Origin: Scolanthus callimorphus
Lineage: Eukaryota > Cnidaria > Anthozoa > Actiniaria > Edwardsiidae
Length of the DNA stretch: 64,000 bases
Assembly: GCA_033964015.1 (NCBI GenBank)
Contig: CM066914.1
Location: 11,399,831-11,463,830 of the forward strand
Reading direction: 5' to 3'
In this document: positions 1 to 13,895 of the stretch, piece after piece
How the letters are laid out: each line of letters starts with the position of its first letter
Numbering within the stretch: position 1 is the stretch's first letter
Position numbers and translations under genes: made by a program
Notes under the pieces: model-generated
What the model was told of the DNA's origin: nothing
Database searches by the model: none
The model's input: only the letters and a program-made list of their open reading frames with translations

Positions 1-3000
1 CCCTGAGGGAAGCGACTAGCATTAATGCTGATTCATTAGGTGTCGTTAGATCAAACGAACACTGGGATATTGCACACCTCGTAAAGAATCCACATCATCA
101 AATGATAAATTCAGCAATAATGAAGCACGTGCCTTCACTATGCGCCGCGCGTATTATTAGATGCCATCTCGAACGATGTTTCGATTTTCCCACAAACCGC
201 ACGGCGTGCACATAGAACCGAGTGAAAGTCAGTGAAAACGCACAGTGAAAATGCACACTTTGTGCTTAGTTCGATGAGAAGGCGAGCCCAAAGACCCCAA
301 CCTCGAATATATATGCGTCTCCAACGCATTTGTGGAAAATATGTCTCGGGACCTCTGAACACTTTCAAAGCAGCCGCCTTACCGGCAGTCGGGCAACTAA
401 AGGTACCTGTGCAGACTGTAAAACTGAACCCGCCTTCCGTTATTAGCGTAAGCTATGTAGGAAGTAATCTATTTAAGAATTATAAGGCATGTTCAACAAA
501 GTGTACGAGCACCGGAGCTGGCATGTGGCATATTTCATGTTCGGTATTCAATTAAACACCCAATACTGTTCGAACAAGGTTGCATCTAGGTTACCTTGAA
601 GTGTGGATTGGATAGAATTTGCATCAAGTCATCAAGATCACAATCTCGTTCTGGCTGTTGTTCCATAGAATGAAGAAGCTAAAACAAACGGAGAAAGGGT
701 TAAAGTTTGCCTTTCGAAGTCAATTCTTACTGTAGTTTCGGGGTATACGATTCACGGTTCAGTGGGGCTATAACATGACCAATAATCATGTTTTAATAAG
801 TGTCAATAAAAAAATGAAATTAAAAATAGATCAGTCATTTATTGGCGAAAATTGCGCAGTGCAATCCTAATAGGAATTATATTTTGGGGGATTTTTTTTA
901 TTCTTTGAGCCTTCCCCATTCAGATTAATATTGACATTGATGTCGAGACAGTAACCCTACCCACATTACACTTGTTATTGACGGGAAAAGAATAATTACG
1001 CCTAGAAACAGGAAGCCATTTGAAAACCGCCTAAATTTGATATTTAATCTCTTCATTCAGCCCTAACCAATACCGCTGAAGCCACAGGAAATAAGCCGCC
1101 CCGACGGCGAGACCACAAAGTGTACGGCTCTCTAGGCTGCTGGTAAAGAAGCTAATAGCTTGTCTTTTTGCTGATAACAAGTGACGATTTTAGATTCATC
1201 GCAAAAACTTATTCATTTTGAAGTTAAAACAGCAGCCGTTTCTTGCGGCGGCCCGTAATAATATATTGCAGCGGCTTTAGAGCATAAAATTGTTTATTTT
1301 TGCACGCTCATTCGACAAAAATGAAATCGACAGAGGACTTCCCGCTATACCATTAATCATTTCCTAATTCATGTGTGAATTATCATGTCACCTCTGCAGC
1401 CAGTTGATTGGCACGGACGTTAACAGCATCGCCTCGATTGAGCTCCTTCACTGAGACTGTGTTATGAACCTGAGGAAGAAGATCGAATGACAGTGACTTC
1501 CCCTACCAAAGTGCTTAGATTAGCTTTGTTTATCCTAATCTTGATGCATTCGAGATGGATTATACTTGAAATTTAAAGAATGGCAATTAATTTCTGGTTT
1601 GTTTGGTTTCCAAATGGCGATTATATATAACCAGGAAAATAACGACTTTTCTTTTGTTTTCCTATATTTTCTGTTCTTATGTGAGTTTTATAAACGAGTA
1701 TAATATTATACTTAAACAGCAAAATGATTTTGTGCAGGTAGTTTCTAGAAATAGTAATTATTTTACAAGTAGTTCTTATGCTAAAGTTGAATAATTCTTA
1801 TGCTAAAGTTGAATAATAAAGTTTATTATTATTATTAGTAGTAGTGTCGCGTAATTTTCATGCAATGAAATATGCCACGTTACGCAATAATTTTGCAATG
1901 AACTAAAATATACAAAAGTGAGTGATGTGAAGAAAAAATGAATTTGAAAAGGAAACAAACAAGAAAGTATGAGATACGCAAAACAAACTTCATGTTTCGT
2001 ACCGGTATAAGCTTGAATCGCCGCCCAGAAGCGCTTAAGTTGATATACATGAAAGGCATGGTGTGATATATAACTCTGGATACTAGAGAATAATATCACA
2101 CTTGTCACACATCTGTGTTTTCTGACCTTGAATAATGCCTGGAACTCTTGGCTATGGAAATAATTGCTGAGGTATAGGAAGTCATCCCCCTTGCTGTCAA
2201 GTCTGTTTCGAATCTCCTCCAGGCATGAGAGTAGCCGCTGGAAAGCTGGGGATTACGCATACAACATTAACAACGAATCATATTTGGATCATTACTTTTG
2301 AAGACAATAAGGGTGGCGCTATCTAATCCGCTAAACATGTCGCCAAAGAGCTGGGATTTTGATCAAAAATAGCGACAATTAAAGTCGGATCTCTAGAGCT
2401 CACTTAAAAAGCCAAAAAACAACAATTGAAATTATACCCTTCAACTCTTATCGGAAAACTCACGATATGTCTGCTTCGGGAATTGAAAGTGGCAACACTT
2501 TGGCGAGGATTTTGAGAAAAATAAATATAATGGTAATTATCTATTTAATATCTGCAAGGGTAAAACGAGATGAAATCTAGACACTATGCACATAGAAATT
2601 TTCATTACGATCGTGTGGGTCGCACTATTGCATAATCGTCGAGCTAGAGTAGCAGGTGTTTACATTAAGACGCTGCGTGGGGAAAAGGAAACTCGTTGAT
2701 AGCCATATGCACCTTGTCAAATTTGGAAAACCAGAGGCTAAAAATAATGGCAAAATATATGATTATATATTACCGTTCTTTCAAAATCAAAACAAGGATG
2801 ACATTTTCATGAATAACAATACCAACAGAGACAGTCTAACGCGGGTAACTAATTTGTTCAATGTATTTATGCAACATCAAATATGGAAACAGTAAATAAT
2901 GAAGTTAACAGCAATCCGCCCGCCGAACCATTGCCACAAGAAAGATTAACGTGTGTGACATGTTTTTGACATTGAAAGTGATAGATAAATACTGCGTCCC

Positions 3001-3489
3001 GCCTTTCAATGTAATCTTACCGCTCATTGGTCAGGTTGGACGCCAATCTTGTCAAAAACTAAATCAAAAACTTTTATTCGTAGGTCAACGCTTCGGTGCA
3101 CAACACTCGTCACAACATCAACAAAAACAAACGTAATAAACACATATTGTTTGATCACATACACACAAATCATGAGACTGGGAAAATAATATTGACATTA
3201 TCATAATGATGGCATGAAAAAATAAGAGAGACGGTTAGCAGCGCTGACTTGGGGCTATATCAGGTCACCATCCAACCCTTTGGATTATATTGTCGCCAGA
3301 TACTTTCCAACAAACCTGGCCTTCCACTGATGTTGGTCTTGATAGTTCAGTTTCGAGTTAAATATTTTAACTTTTTGTGTTAATAAACGTCCTTGTGAAT
3401 TTTCAGTGATATTGCCGATTCAATCGTCATTGAATCTTTTCGCCATTTGTATGTTGTCATGAAGTTAACACCATCAGACGCTGCCAATA
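1..3489. other. No gene recognised; possible retroposon tail
   Basis: Short ORFs occur (for example 232-555 plus) but none shows a recognisable domain or codon pattern. Near 1790-1840 a doubled TTCTTATGCTAAAGTTGAAT is followed by AATAAAG and TTATTATTATTA, which resembles the 3' tail of a non-LTR retrotransposon. Confidence 0.4.
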
Positions 3490-5450
3490 GACATATGTTT
3501 ACATGTGGGAGGGTGCCCTGGGGGATAGCGGCACCCTACCCAGTAGGGCTTCCCTTTCCTATTGTTTAAGCCGGTTCGTTTTACATGGGAGATAGGGTAC
3601 GATAAACCTGGCGAATACTTCCGTAAATATTAACTTAAAAAAAAAATGGCGGAGAGTCCTGAGAGTTTCCAAGAGGAGGAGGAGGAAATTCAGGTTGCAG
3701 GGACAGAGGAGGAAGAAGAAATGCGTCCCGGTATATATCAGGGAAGTTATCGCGAAGAAATTGTGGGGAGAGGGGGAGAGACTCCCATATTTTAGGGGCG
3801 GGGGTGCTCGTCGTACCTTAGGGTTTAAAATCAGGCCTCTGGTACCTTTTAGGGGGTAAAATTTGAAAACGTGCACTTTTTTCTAGATAGGTACCTGTTG
3901 GAGGTCCGTAAACGAGAGAAAATTACGAGGGAAAATACGTCTTGTTGGTACCTTTTAGGGATCAAAATCAACTAAGCGACGCCATTTTAGGTACCTTTAA
4001 GCAGGGTCCTGAAGGGGGGGTCCCAATCCCGTTTCCCGGCCGCTTTTTTTCGCAAAATCCCGTTCCCAGTAGGTGAAATCCCGTTCCCGGTAGGAGCAGT
4101 CGGTAAAATCCCGGCGCACGAAAACTGTGATGTTAAAATTGAGATTCTTGCTTTTATCGGTACTATCTCTTGGTCCTGTAGGTTTTATTGTTCATGCACG
4201 CCGCAAATGACGAAATTGTTATTATTGCAACCAAATGACAAATTGCTATGCTTGTAATGTCGATTTCTTTCCAACATAGTGATTGTCCGCCAGGCCTATC
4301 ACTAGAAAGGCTTTTCGTGATCCCCCTATTTGAACATGGGATATATTTTATAGGAATTTCTCTTCTGTTGCGCGTGAAGCGCGCCCTGTTTTAATTGAAA
4401 CGAATTTCATCAAGCCTCAGAAAAAAGGTAGATGAACATTGCATGTTTTGTGTATAGCAAATAAAGCCTGTACTTTGTATTCTTCGTGCACGACGCAAAT
4501 GACGAAATCGTCATATTTGCGGCCCAACGTTCGTAACGTCGATCTCACGCTTACGGGCTTCTTTCGAACATAGTAATTGCCTGCCAGGCCTATCACTGGA
4601 GGGCTCTTCGCGAGGAGTTTGTTTTTCCTCGCTAAGATACAAATGTTCTTGTAACGGGCATTCCATTTAAACGGCACGAGCATATTGTCTTTGTTTGCGG
4701 GAGATCTCAAACGCAATATTACATGTTTCTTCCTTATGTGAAATGTTTAACGTATTGAAAGAAGAGAACTACGAAAATGCAAATGATATAGAAATTGCTG
4801 GAATAATTCCGTAGAAAATTTCTTGTGATCCCCCCTTCCAGGGCTTGTTTCGAGAGTTCCCCCCTTTCGCCCACCCCAAAATTAAATGATCCTCTGCCCG
4901 AATGAAATCTCGTTCTCAAATTTGATACAAAAGTTATATCATAAGATTCTATTCAAAAAGTGATTCCGCCGTTTTGAAAATGCCTATGCCAAGTTATCAA
5001 ACCGTTGACCAAAACCTCGCAGATTCCGAGGGACCAAAAAAAGCAAAACGAGGGGCGAGAAGTAAAATTCTTTTTTCAGGTAGCCTGCTGTTAGGATAAC
5101 AGTCTTAAAATGCGAAAAATGGTATAAATTGACGACTTTTTATTAGGATACACAGGATATACAAGGAGAGATTTGAAAAATCTCGTTCCCGCTGAAGCAT
5201 CTTGATTCCCATTCCCGGTAGACAAATCCCGTTCCCGGTAACCCAAATCCCGTTTTCCCGGCCTAAAAAATGGCGAATCCCGGCTCCCGTTTTACCCCTT
5301 CAGGACCCTGTTTAAGGGGTAAAATCGAAAGTTCCCGACGAGCACCCCCGCCCCAAAAATATGGGAGTCCCCCCCCCCCCCGGGTTTAGTTAGCCCTATC
5401 AGGTAGGGACAACTTCGCTAGGGGCACCCTCCTTTCATGTAAACAGGCCC
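3490..5450. mobile_element. TIR transposon (outer copy of a nested pair)
   Basis: The ends are inverted copies: GTTTACATG...AGGGTGCCC near 3497-3520 and the reverse complement near 5420-5445. Inside the left half lie gggtgctcgtcgtacc and ggtaccttttagggggtaaaa blocks, repeated inverted on the right at 5318-5380 and again in the element at 25005-25345. No transposase ORF is visible, so it is non-autonomous. A second element sits in it at 4002-5310. Confidence 0.65.
4002..5310. mobile_element. Inner TIR element inserted in the 3.5-kb element, TSD TTTAAG
   Basis: It starts CAGGGTCCTGAAGG and ends with the reverse complement CCTTCAGGACCCTG, flanked by TTTAAG at 3996-4001 and 5311-5316. Subterminal repeats of 'cccgttcccggta' occur at both ends. 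Removing it restores the sequence ggtacctttaaggggtaaaa, which resembles other copies of the host element (such as 3841). It also contains two degenerate direct copies of a ~150-bp block (about 4190-4320 and 4480-4610). No coding region is recognised. Confidence 0.75.
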
Positions 5451-8400
5451 TTATTCTTGGGCGTAATGTTTTCCCATTTGAGATCACATGGCATTCATTT
5501 GAATAATCTTTCTGTTTTCGATGCTTCCATGTTCATATATCCGTCGGGTGTAGAGCAGATAAAGAATGAGAGAATACTCATGGGAATGCCACGTGATCTG
5601 AAATAGGAAAACATAGCGCCCAAGCCGCGGAGGTCTATTGCGTAGGCGAGATGTTTTTAACCATTACTAGATTCCACACTAAATCCTATTTAAAACAGTT
5701 GAACCCAATATTTACAGAATTGTCGTGTTTACTTAATGTCTCCTTGGTTTTGTCAAGACTGTACATTATCGTTACCTCAGGGAATACTCCCATCAACATT
5801 CTTGACACTTTTGCATTGTTAATTTGCTTAAATGAAATTTAAAAGATCTCAAGATCAACCACAGAATTTTAATAACGAGGAGCTAATTTCAGAAAAAAAT
5901 ATATTGATCCAATTTTTAGTGTTTTTGTTTTTCATCCGGAGAAGAGCCTTTCAAATTTTCGTTAAAAATTAATCATTAATTTCGCTATTCTGTGGTTAAC
6001 TTCTGAGCTCGGTACTTTACATAGGAGTTCTCAAGTTGTTATCGCATCTAAAAAGCTTTCTAGAAGCCCAGTATCAGAAGAGCAATCAGCTTTGACGTTT
6101 TAGATTCTCGCCAGATAACGCGCTTCAAAATGCAAAATTCAATTTAATATGTCATTATGTACTTGCAAAACCAAGCGGAGTTTCTATTCTCGAGCTTGTG
6201 GCCTATACGTTTTACCTCCAGAAGTAATTGCCAATATTTTATGTCGCGACTTGTGTAAAAGGCTTGTAATGCATCATGGGAAAATACTTTAAAATAGAGA
6301 CGGAAATTTAACGCATAGTATTTTGAGGTCAATTTGCATGTGAGACGACGTAATCTTGTCTTTTAAAATGAATAATAATAGCTGGAAACTGGGCTTATTC
6401 AGAGGTCCTTTCCCGCTGATTCAGCTTGCGTTTTCTCACTAGAAATTGAAAACATGGTTTGTAGTTGTGTAATTGAGCAAGCAGTCAATTATAAGAACAT
6501 AGAGGACTGACACTTCTTCGCTGCCTAAAACTTGAAATAATTAAGTTATAATTTAGAAGTTGTGAAGAGAAAGTAACGAATATTCAATTTTTTCCTTATC
6601 TTTAAAACAGCTCGACTTGATGGTTCGAGTTTGTCAGCAATTCCTTGCCCGAAGTTTTCACAAAAAGTATGCTACACAAGTAAACATTAAAGTTTTTAAC
6701 ATTTCAATTTTGGACGGTAGAGTCAACGAGTGCATAGTTTACAGGAAATCATTAAAATGATCAAAGAGCTTTATTCTCACTGGACTTCATTTTCTTAATT
6801 CACCCTTCGTACCTGTAGAGAGGACCCTAAAGTCAAAAGTGTACGAACTCAAGTCAGATAATTAAACAGCGAATACAGGATACTTACACGGATATGCTTC
6901 CCGAGTCATTCTTGAGGCCAAAAAGATACTTTACGTTAAATGGGACGGAGAGTTCGCATACGAATTCACCACACCATCAGACACCAATTGCTGAATTTCT
7001 TCTGTGCGCCGAGACCTTCACTTATTGGCCGAACAACTAAAAGTAGCTTACTAGAACGAGTTTCCTCGTTCAACTGACGATTCATTTATGCAAACAAAGC
7101 CCAGCTGTCAAGGTTTTACAAAGAATGTTGACCAAAAGCAGGGCAAACATTAGGAAAAGTATACAGAAACAATTACGAGCTGGCACAAGAACAAGCTACA
7201 TGGATCGCTGTGCATGGTGTGTTTGAAAACAGTCTTCATATGATTATTGTGAAATGTAATCGCTTTGAGGTCTCTATCTCGGTCCATCTCGGGATTTCCA
7301 CTTTGTCTTTTTTCTCATGAATGACAGCTATTTAAGTTAAACGTGCGGGGCGTCTATAATCTTTATGAAAAGGGAATCAATAAAGACATGAGCAAAAAAG
7401 CACAGATGAGACGGATGTTTTAATTTAGAATTCTTCTAAAAGTGCGGCTTTTTTAATACAGTTTTGAGAACTATTGTAAAAATATCCGTTTTGAAAAATA
7501 TGCCTATTACAGTGTGCTGAATGAAGTAAACAAATTGTTTAAAAAAAAAACAGAAACATCAAGGCACAACATTCTTCAGGAAAGAGCCCTTCATCGAACC
7601 TTTAAGATATTGCTTATTTGTATGGTTGCGGAATGACTTTTTAAATTCTTGAAAAATAAAAAAATATCTCTCCCACGACCTTTCTCTAAAGATTGTTAAT
7701 TAAAATCAAAGGCTCAATATTATACAGGTGTCTGATACTGGCTTTACTAATAGTTATCTGATAGTGAGGTTCATATCAGCAACGTTCTGCACCGTTTGCG
7801 TAATAATCGCCTTGACGAAAGAAGCCAAATAAAGCCCTCAATTGACATTATTACAGGGCAATTCATGCATCGAGAAACAGGTGCTAAGACTGTGGCAAAA
7901 CGAGTAAGCAATGGGGAGGGGTGGGGCTGTGTGTGGTCACGGTAGGTAATCAAGGTCTCTTGAGGCTAGGCAGTATAATCAATGAAGATGTTTTAAAATA
8001 AGAACTCGTTGGATACATTTAAAATAATAAAGGATAAAATAAAAACGGAAACTTGTGGGCAGCCTCATTTGTGAATCAAAGAAGAAAGAAAAAGATGTTT
8101 CAGTGCAGATTTTTATCATAAACAAAATGATAACTTCAGCTCACTGTAAATGTTTTCATGTACATTTTCAGGGGTTTAGCCAGGCTTTTGAAAGTATCAG
8201 TATGTTGGAAAAATAAAGCCCAAGCCTGTAGGCATTACAATAAAACATGGATGGGGATCACAGGCATGGTGATGCGAGAGAGGGACACTAATATCGACCG
8301 TGGAGACATGTAAATCTGAAATTTTACCTATTGAGTTGGTCTTACAATATCTTGTACAGGTGACAACCCTAGACGAACAGAATAATATATAATAAGCTAG

Positions 8401-8785
8401 AGGTGCAATATTAAAAAGAAATCAGAAAAATCCATGTAAACTGGTGAACATTTTGTGCACCAATTTCCAATGACAGAGATTACAATTCTCTTATTATTTC
8501 AACCTCTCCTGCCAGGTTGATGTTGAAATTAAAATTAAGATTATCATAAATTATCATCACTTTTGGCGACATGGTTATTTGACATGTGCCAAGTGTCCCA
8601 CATGGCTGTAGGTTGCACTAGAACACTTGTATGAAGCAATCTGAAGGGTGCAGTGCATGGGGGTCTGGGGCCTGGTTTTTCTCTTTGCATCGCACTGTTT
8701 TGGTAATTTGACAGGCTCCGTGTGTTAGCAGCAAATCATCCGTGATGTCACTAACCAACAAGCTGTGTAGCCTGGGGACAAGGCT
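5451..8785. other. No gene recognised
   Basis: AT-rich sequence with short, uninformative ORFs on both strands. No domain, RNA gene or clear repeat family was recognised here. Confidence 0.4.
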
Positions 8786-9017
8786 AACACTCTATCTTCC
8801 CTTGGTAGAAATCTGCATTATTTGTATGTGGAGTCATGTCATTCTATTGGTACACATTAATTTTTACATCACTAACTAGGACTGACTTCATTGTCTCTTT
8901 GAACACTCTATCTTCCCTTGGTAGAAATCTGCATTATTTGTATGTGGAGTCATGCCATTCTATTGGTACACATTAATTTTTACATCATTAACTAGGACTG
9001 ACTTCATTGTCTCTTTG
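8786..9017. repeat. 116-bp tandem duplication at the SLX9 3' end
   Basis: The segment starting aacactctatcttccc at 8786 is repeated from 8902 with about two mismatches. The downstream copy contains the last ten codons and stop of SLX9 (minus strand). The other copy lies in the presumed 3'UTR and retains the same coding-like end. Confidence 0.85.
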
Positions 9018-10785
9018 AATTACATTCCTGATATGTTCAGTAATTGCACTGAGAGGGTTGGCCTTGAATGCTGGATGATCAACAACTTGCTGGAAGTGCT
9101 TGATATCTGTCATACTAAAGTAAGAGGCAGCAAATAATTAGAATAGCCTGCTTTTGCAAGAACTGTATGATTGATAAAAAATATAGTTTAAAAATATACT
9201 CACTGTGACTTTTGACGTGCCTTGTTCCCTTTCTTTGACAATTTCCCTTCAGCTGACCTGTAAGTACAATAGAACTTTTAGGGTGCACAAAAACCTGCAT
9301 TGTTTATTTTATTTTATTTTATTTTATATGCCTTGCCCATCTGGGCAGAGGACAGTCACCCAAGTAGAAATTTTATTCATATAAAATAAAGATTTTAAAA
9401 TAAAAATGGTTTTATTGTTTAAAAAATGATAGACCCGTCAAAATCAGAGGCATGACATCTTTTGTATTCGCTGGTATTCCAAACATATCCAGAAACCTGC
9501 CAAAGCTTCACCGAAGATGTACCAAGTACTCCTCCAACAGTATTTGGCCTTTGCTAACAGCAAGTTCTAAAAGCTTTTAGTACAAAGGTAGCATTCAATG
9601 GCCTAAATGGGCAAGTCTGAGCAATAGCATTCAGCATAAAATGTACTAAATCTGTTTCCATTTTTCAAACCACTGCATGAAGGCAGAAATCCATACCCTG
9701 CCATAGACAGAATTTTTGAAAGATAACATTGCTTCACCATTGAATTTGCAGCAGTTTGTTTGAATAATATTGTCTAGAAAATACATGTATCTACCTTGTT
9801 GTGGCTTTTTCTGATTTGTAGCCTTGGTTATCTATGTCTGTTTCTAAGGCTATAGTGGGCAGGGACGTCAATAGGGGTTCCATATCACCCACAATCACTG
9901 TCTTGGCTCTTATCTCTGCTTTTTTCACTTTCTCTTCTACAAGCCTACTAGCATGAAGTTCTAAAATAGTAAAAACAATGAACTCTGTGAGGATCTTACT
10001 AGAAATTTTAGAGGATCTTCCTGAGGATTCATGTCAAGATCTTCATACAGTAGGTCGTTCAAAGAAACACAAAGGTCCTCGAAGAAATTCAATCAGTTCA
10101 TCTTTTGAGGATCCTAGACTTTCCTTTAAAGATCCTCAAAAGATTTTCCTCTCATATCCCAAACTCTTGTCACCACAATCTGCAGTCTCAGTCGTGAAAA
10201 TGGGACTGTGGTGGCACTACACTCAGCAGTTGTGTTGTCCTCATTCTATAAATAGTCAACGAAGCAACTGTCTTTCCCTTCTTAGATAGATAGATGCTTT
10301 ATTATTATTGCCTTAATAGCAGCCTATATAAATATCGCGGGTGACAATTTTCAAGTTGCATATGGCTTGAAAGTAGACGGGTCGAGGGAAACTTACTCTT
10401 TAAGAACTCCTCGTGTCGTTCTTTTCTTCTGTCGATCTTACAGATCTTCTTTTTGGGTACATCACAAGAGGACTCTTTGCCTGTTTCTGTATCAGTAACA
10501 TTTTCTGAACTGAACAAACCTACAGTAGGAAAAATCGCTGGCAGTGTTGACTGGAAATGAAAAAGAATGAAATTGATTTAAGGTTTTGTGCACGTGGTTT
10601 GATTGGACATGGCCACTTGATTTTGGTGCGTAAATATTACAATGTCTACAATCAACCATCATAATATACTAATGATATTTTCATTGCACCTCATTTGCTT
10701 CTAGTACACTGTCTTCAGGCTTCTTTTCGCCAAATTTGACCGCCTTTAAATGAAGTTTTTGCCGTGATTTCTTCACTTTACCCAT
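8988..10785 (-). CDS. SLX9: SLX9 / FAM207A-like ribosome biogenesis protein (5 exons)
   Basis: On the minus strand: exon 1 10785-10690 (MGKVKKSRQKLHLKAVKFGE), exon 2 10550-10397 (KKKICKIDRRKERHEEFLK), exon 3 about 9936-9795 (KAEIRAKTVIVGDMEPLLTSLP), exon 4 9257-9204 (SAEGKLSKKGNKARQKS), exon 5 9114-8988 (FQQVVDHPAFKANPLSAITEH, then TAA). The basic N-terminus, KxxRRE-like helix, VVGDxxPL and HPAFKANPL segments follow the SLX9/FAM207A order, though the protein (about 160 residues) is shorter than the human one. Yeast Slx9 acts in pre-40S maturation and export. Exon 3 has several AGs at its start; the one after 9937 keeps the frame. The last codons and 3' region are tandemly duplicated (116 bp). 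Confidence 0.85.
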
Positions 10786-11340
10786 ACTGCAGAAAAGACA
10801 AACAGCTGACTTTGCAGCCAGGCCAGTACACAGGCAACCCATAGCGAAATGAAATTCGACTATCATTCATTAGTGTTCTTTACAAGTATACATTGTTTCC
10901 TATTAAAAGTGCAAAGGAATTTCTCTTTAGGTAACCCACAACAATTTGGGTGTTAAGATATTTTTTGTTTCCTGCTCCTGTTTTTAGTGTTTACTTCGGT
11001 GCCCTGTGTTGACTTCTAGCCGAGGAGGAATGGAACAAGCAGTGCGAGGAGGAGAAGGCGCGATTTTCCAAACTCTGTTTAGTTAGGACTCGTTGTCGTT
11101 TGTCGTTCTGGTTTTTCTTTCTTTAAAACATTTTGAGGCAAACCTTAAGAATTATTCACAAAACTACAGGTAAGGCAAGTGTTACTTTGCGATCTAACTG
11201 ATAGTAAAATACAGAGGCAAACGCCGTGCCAGAGTCGCGCCGTTCCAATACAAAACAATAGAAATTTCTTGATTATAAAGTATAGTGAAGCGGCATCCTT
11301 TGAAAAAGGAAGGGTTCAACAAAAGAAGAGCGGCTGAAGT

Positions 11341-12200
11341 TCGGCGTTTGCCGTACGCCCGGCGTGTTCAATCGATAAAAATCGTTATCGAAAATCCAAT
11401 CGATAAATCGATAATAATTACTTGATTGGTATCGAGTGTATCGGCTAATTGATATTATTATTCAGCACATCGATGCACTGCCCAAATATGGTCATTGGAA
11501 CGCCAATAGCTGTCTTCTGTACATGACAGCTATCGTGCGATATCCGTCTCTGAGGGAAATATGATGTTTTGAGCTCGTAAATAATACCCAAAAGTCATGT
11601 TTTTCGGGTTTTTTGTGCTATCGATGTGCTGAATAATAAAACCATTATCCTGCTCGATTTTGCAGAATATCGTCTGATTTTAGCCAACTCGGGACTTCGT
11701 CCCTCGTCGGCTAAGTATCAGACGATATTCTGCGCAATCTCGCAGGATAATGGTTAAATAATCGATACTCACAAATGTTCGTCCAATCAACTTATCGATT
11801 ATTATCGATTGTATTGAAATTTCCCAATCGACGTACATTCAACGTTCCGTGCTAAGTCCCGGTTGTTATGTAAAATGTATTTGCTGATAGCTTACGGTAT
11901 GAAGTAGTTATATCATGAATTATCAAGGTCAATACAAATACACCACTCGTGTCCTGCCGTCAATTCAAGTTTATTGATGCTCGAAATTTGCGTTGGGCCT
12001 GTAGCCTGAACAAAACTGCTAGAACTGTATTTCGAGCCGGATATCTGTCTTCGCCAGCAGTGGCGTAGCGAGCTCCCAAATTTTTCGATAGCCTTGATCG
12101 AAAAATCGATATATCGATTACTCACAAAGATTTCCCTTATCGATTTCTATCGATAAGGATTATTCTAACGATTGAACACGCCGGGCGTACGCCTTAGATG
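11341..12200. mobile_element. Complex foldback element with internal palindromes
   Basis: Outer inverted repeats share GTACGCCCGGCGTGTTCAAT (about 11353 and 12168-12190). Within it, TTATTATTCAGCACATCGAT (about 11453) pairs with its reverse complement near 11618-11637. A hairpin at about 11640-11756 has arms reading ccattatcctgc...gaatatcgtctga. Runs of ATCGAT/TATCGAT are dense. No transposase is visible. Confidence 0.6.
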
Positions 12201-12291
12201 TACAAAAAATAATGAAATGAACCCCTAATTAAGACATTTAGCCGATTTAGGGGGACAATAACAGCGTTTTACTAAGAAATGTTGCCCTTGT

Positions 12292-12547
12292 TCCTCTTTA
12301 GACATCTCTAAAACAAAATTTGTCTATCATTTTTAAACAAAATTTCAAAATTGGTGTTCAATTTAAGCTTAATGGCCTCAGATATTTAGAAAGTCTTAGC
12401 CAAATCAGCGAAACCAAAATTGAGATTTGTTTATTTATTGGCTAATTTATTCATTTGTTTATTTTGGTTTTGCCAAATTGGGTAAGACTTTCTAAATATG
12501 TGAAGCAAATTTAACATCAATCTTTTTAGAGATGCCTAAAGAGGGGT
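12292..12547. mobile_element. Palindromic MITE
   Basis: Left arm cctctttagacatctctaaaa pairs with right arm tttttagagatgcctaaagagg. The arms continue inward with aagtcttagccaaat and gtaagactttctaaatat-type matches. Confidence 0.6.
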
Positions 12548-12667
12548 CCACAGTAGCTGGGATATTATTAAAAGTATTAAACACAAAATAAAGACTGCTT
12601 TGCTGTCATTTTCGATATCAGAAACTTGACAAAAAGTTGACAAAAAGCACAAGAGAACTCGTAATAC

Positions 12668-12958
12668 TAGAATTCTCCGGAACGGAAACAAGCAGGGAAA
12701 TGGGAATGAGTTGGATGCGGGGGACTGGGCATGTTGTTTGGGTAGCAGCGTGCAAAACCAAAACAGGCACGAAAGTGAGTGGACAAGAACAACAAAAGAG
12801 GAGACATCTCTTCAATCACTTTTCTCGAAAAAAAATAGTTAAGAGTACCCGCTGCCATTTTGAAGGATCTGCTGTCCACCCAAAACAACATGCCAGCCCC
12901 CGCATCCAACTCGTTCCCATTTCCCTGCTTGTTTCCGTTTTTCTGGAGAATTCCCTTG
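12668..12958. mobile_element. MITE with about 75-bp inverted arms
   Basis: The left arm from agaattctccggaacggaaa through the ctgggcatgttgtttgggt block is repeated inverted at the right end, finishing ggagaattccc. This explains the overlapping ORFs on both strands here. Confidence 0.7.
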
Positions 12959-13055
12959 CATTAAGTCAGAGTTTCTAATGGTAATGAATCATGTATACAA
13001 AAACAAAGCAATGCATTATGGGCAAGGTGAGAAGGATCCTTAAAACTGAATTGCT

Positions 13056-13187
13056 AAATGATACCTCCTACTGCCCTCCTAAACGATACCTCCTACTGTC
13101 CTCCTAAACGATACCTCTTACTGTCCTCCTAAACGATACCTCCTACTGTCCTCCTAAATGATACCTCCTACTGTCCTCCAAGTTTGA
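13056..13187. repeat. 25-bp minisatellite, about five copies
   Basis: Five copies of gatacctcctactgtcctcctaaac with single-base variation. Confidence 0.8.
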
Positions 13188-13744
13188 TATCCCTCACACG
13201 AATATTATAAAAGTTATGACCAAATATATATTTAAACGCAGCCTTTCAATTGAAAATCAGGCAAATTGACTTTCTATGCATGGGGCAATGTTTTAGTTAA
13301 TTACTTAAGTGAAGCAAGTACATACCATATTATTACTGTGTAAAGGGAAAGCTGAGAAACTCAAACAGTGATGTATCTGGATCCAATAGGATACAATGTC
13401 CGCAGAAATATAAGTAAAAGGAGACAAAACAGGAACCGAGAGATGCCAATGTTTCGGATTTTACTGTCAATCCTTCATCAGGGCGGCTCCTGTTTTGTCT
13501 GCTATTTTTATTATTATTATTGTGTTTACATTATGTTGCAGTCCTCCCTCTTACTTCATATTACATGTATCTCTATAGACCTTTATCACGTAAATATGGC
13601 TTAATAATATCTTATAGTTCTCAGTCCAGTTTTCATAGTTTTATTTTTTATAGTTCTCAGTCAGTTTTCACTTCAGCACATCCGTATTAGCAAGACTGCA
13701 AAGTTTGGGAAGAATTACTCAAAAACTGGCTGAGATATGAATAT

Positions 13745-13895
13745 TCAAAACTTAGCTTTCTGGCTCATTTTTTTTACAAAGAAGTGTATGGGCAAAAAAA
13801 TCAAAACGAGGCTATGCCTGTCCAGTCTCGACTTGACGTATTTTCCCATACATTTCTTTGTAAAAAGTAAGCCAGATTGTGAAGTTTTGAAAATT
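13745..13895. mobile_element. Foldback MITE
   Basis: The left arm (tttctggctcattttttttac, aaagaagtgtatgggc) pairs with the right arm (cccatacatttctttgtaaa, aagtaagccaga). Confidence 0.55.

Noticed and set aside
232..555. 107-codon ORF at the window start
   Set aside because: No domain, unusual codon pattern, no neighbouring exon evidence.
12618..12978. Three overlapping ORFs on both strands
   Set aside because: Mirror readings of one inverted-repeat MITE, with no domain.
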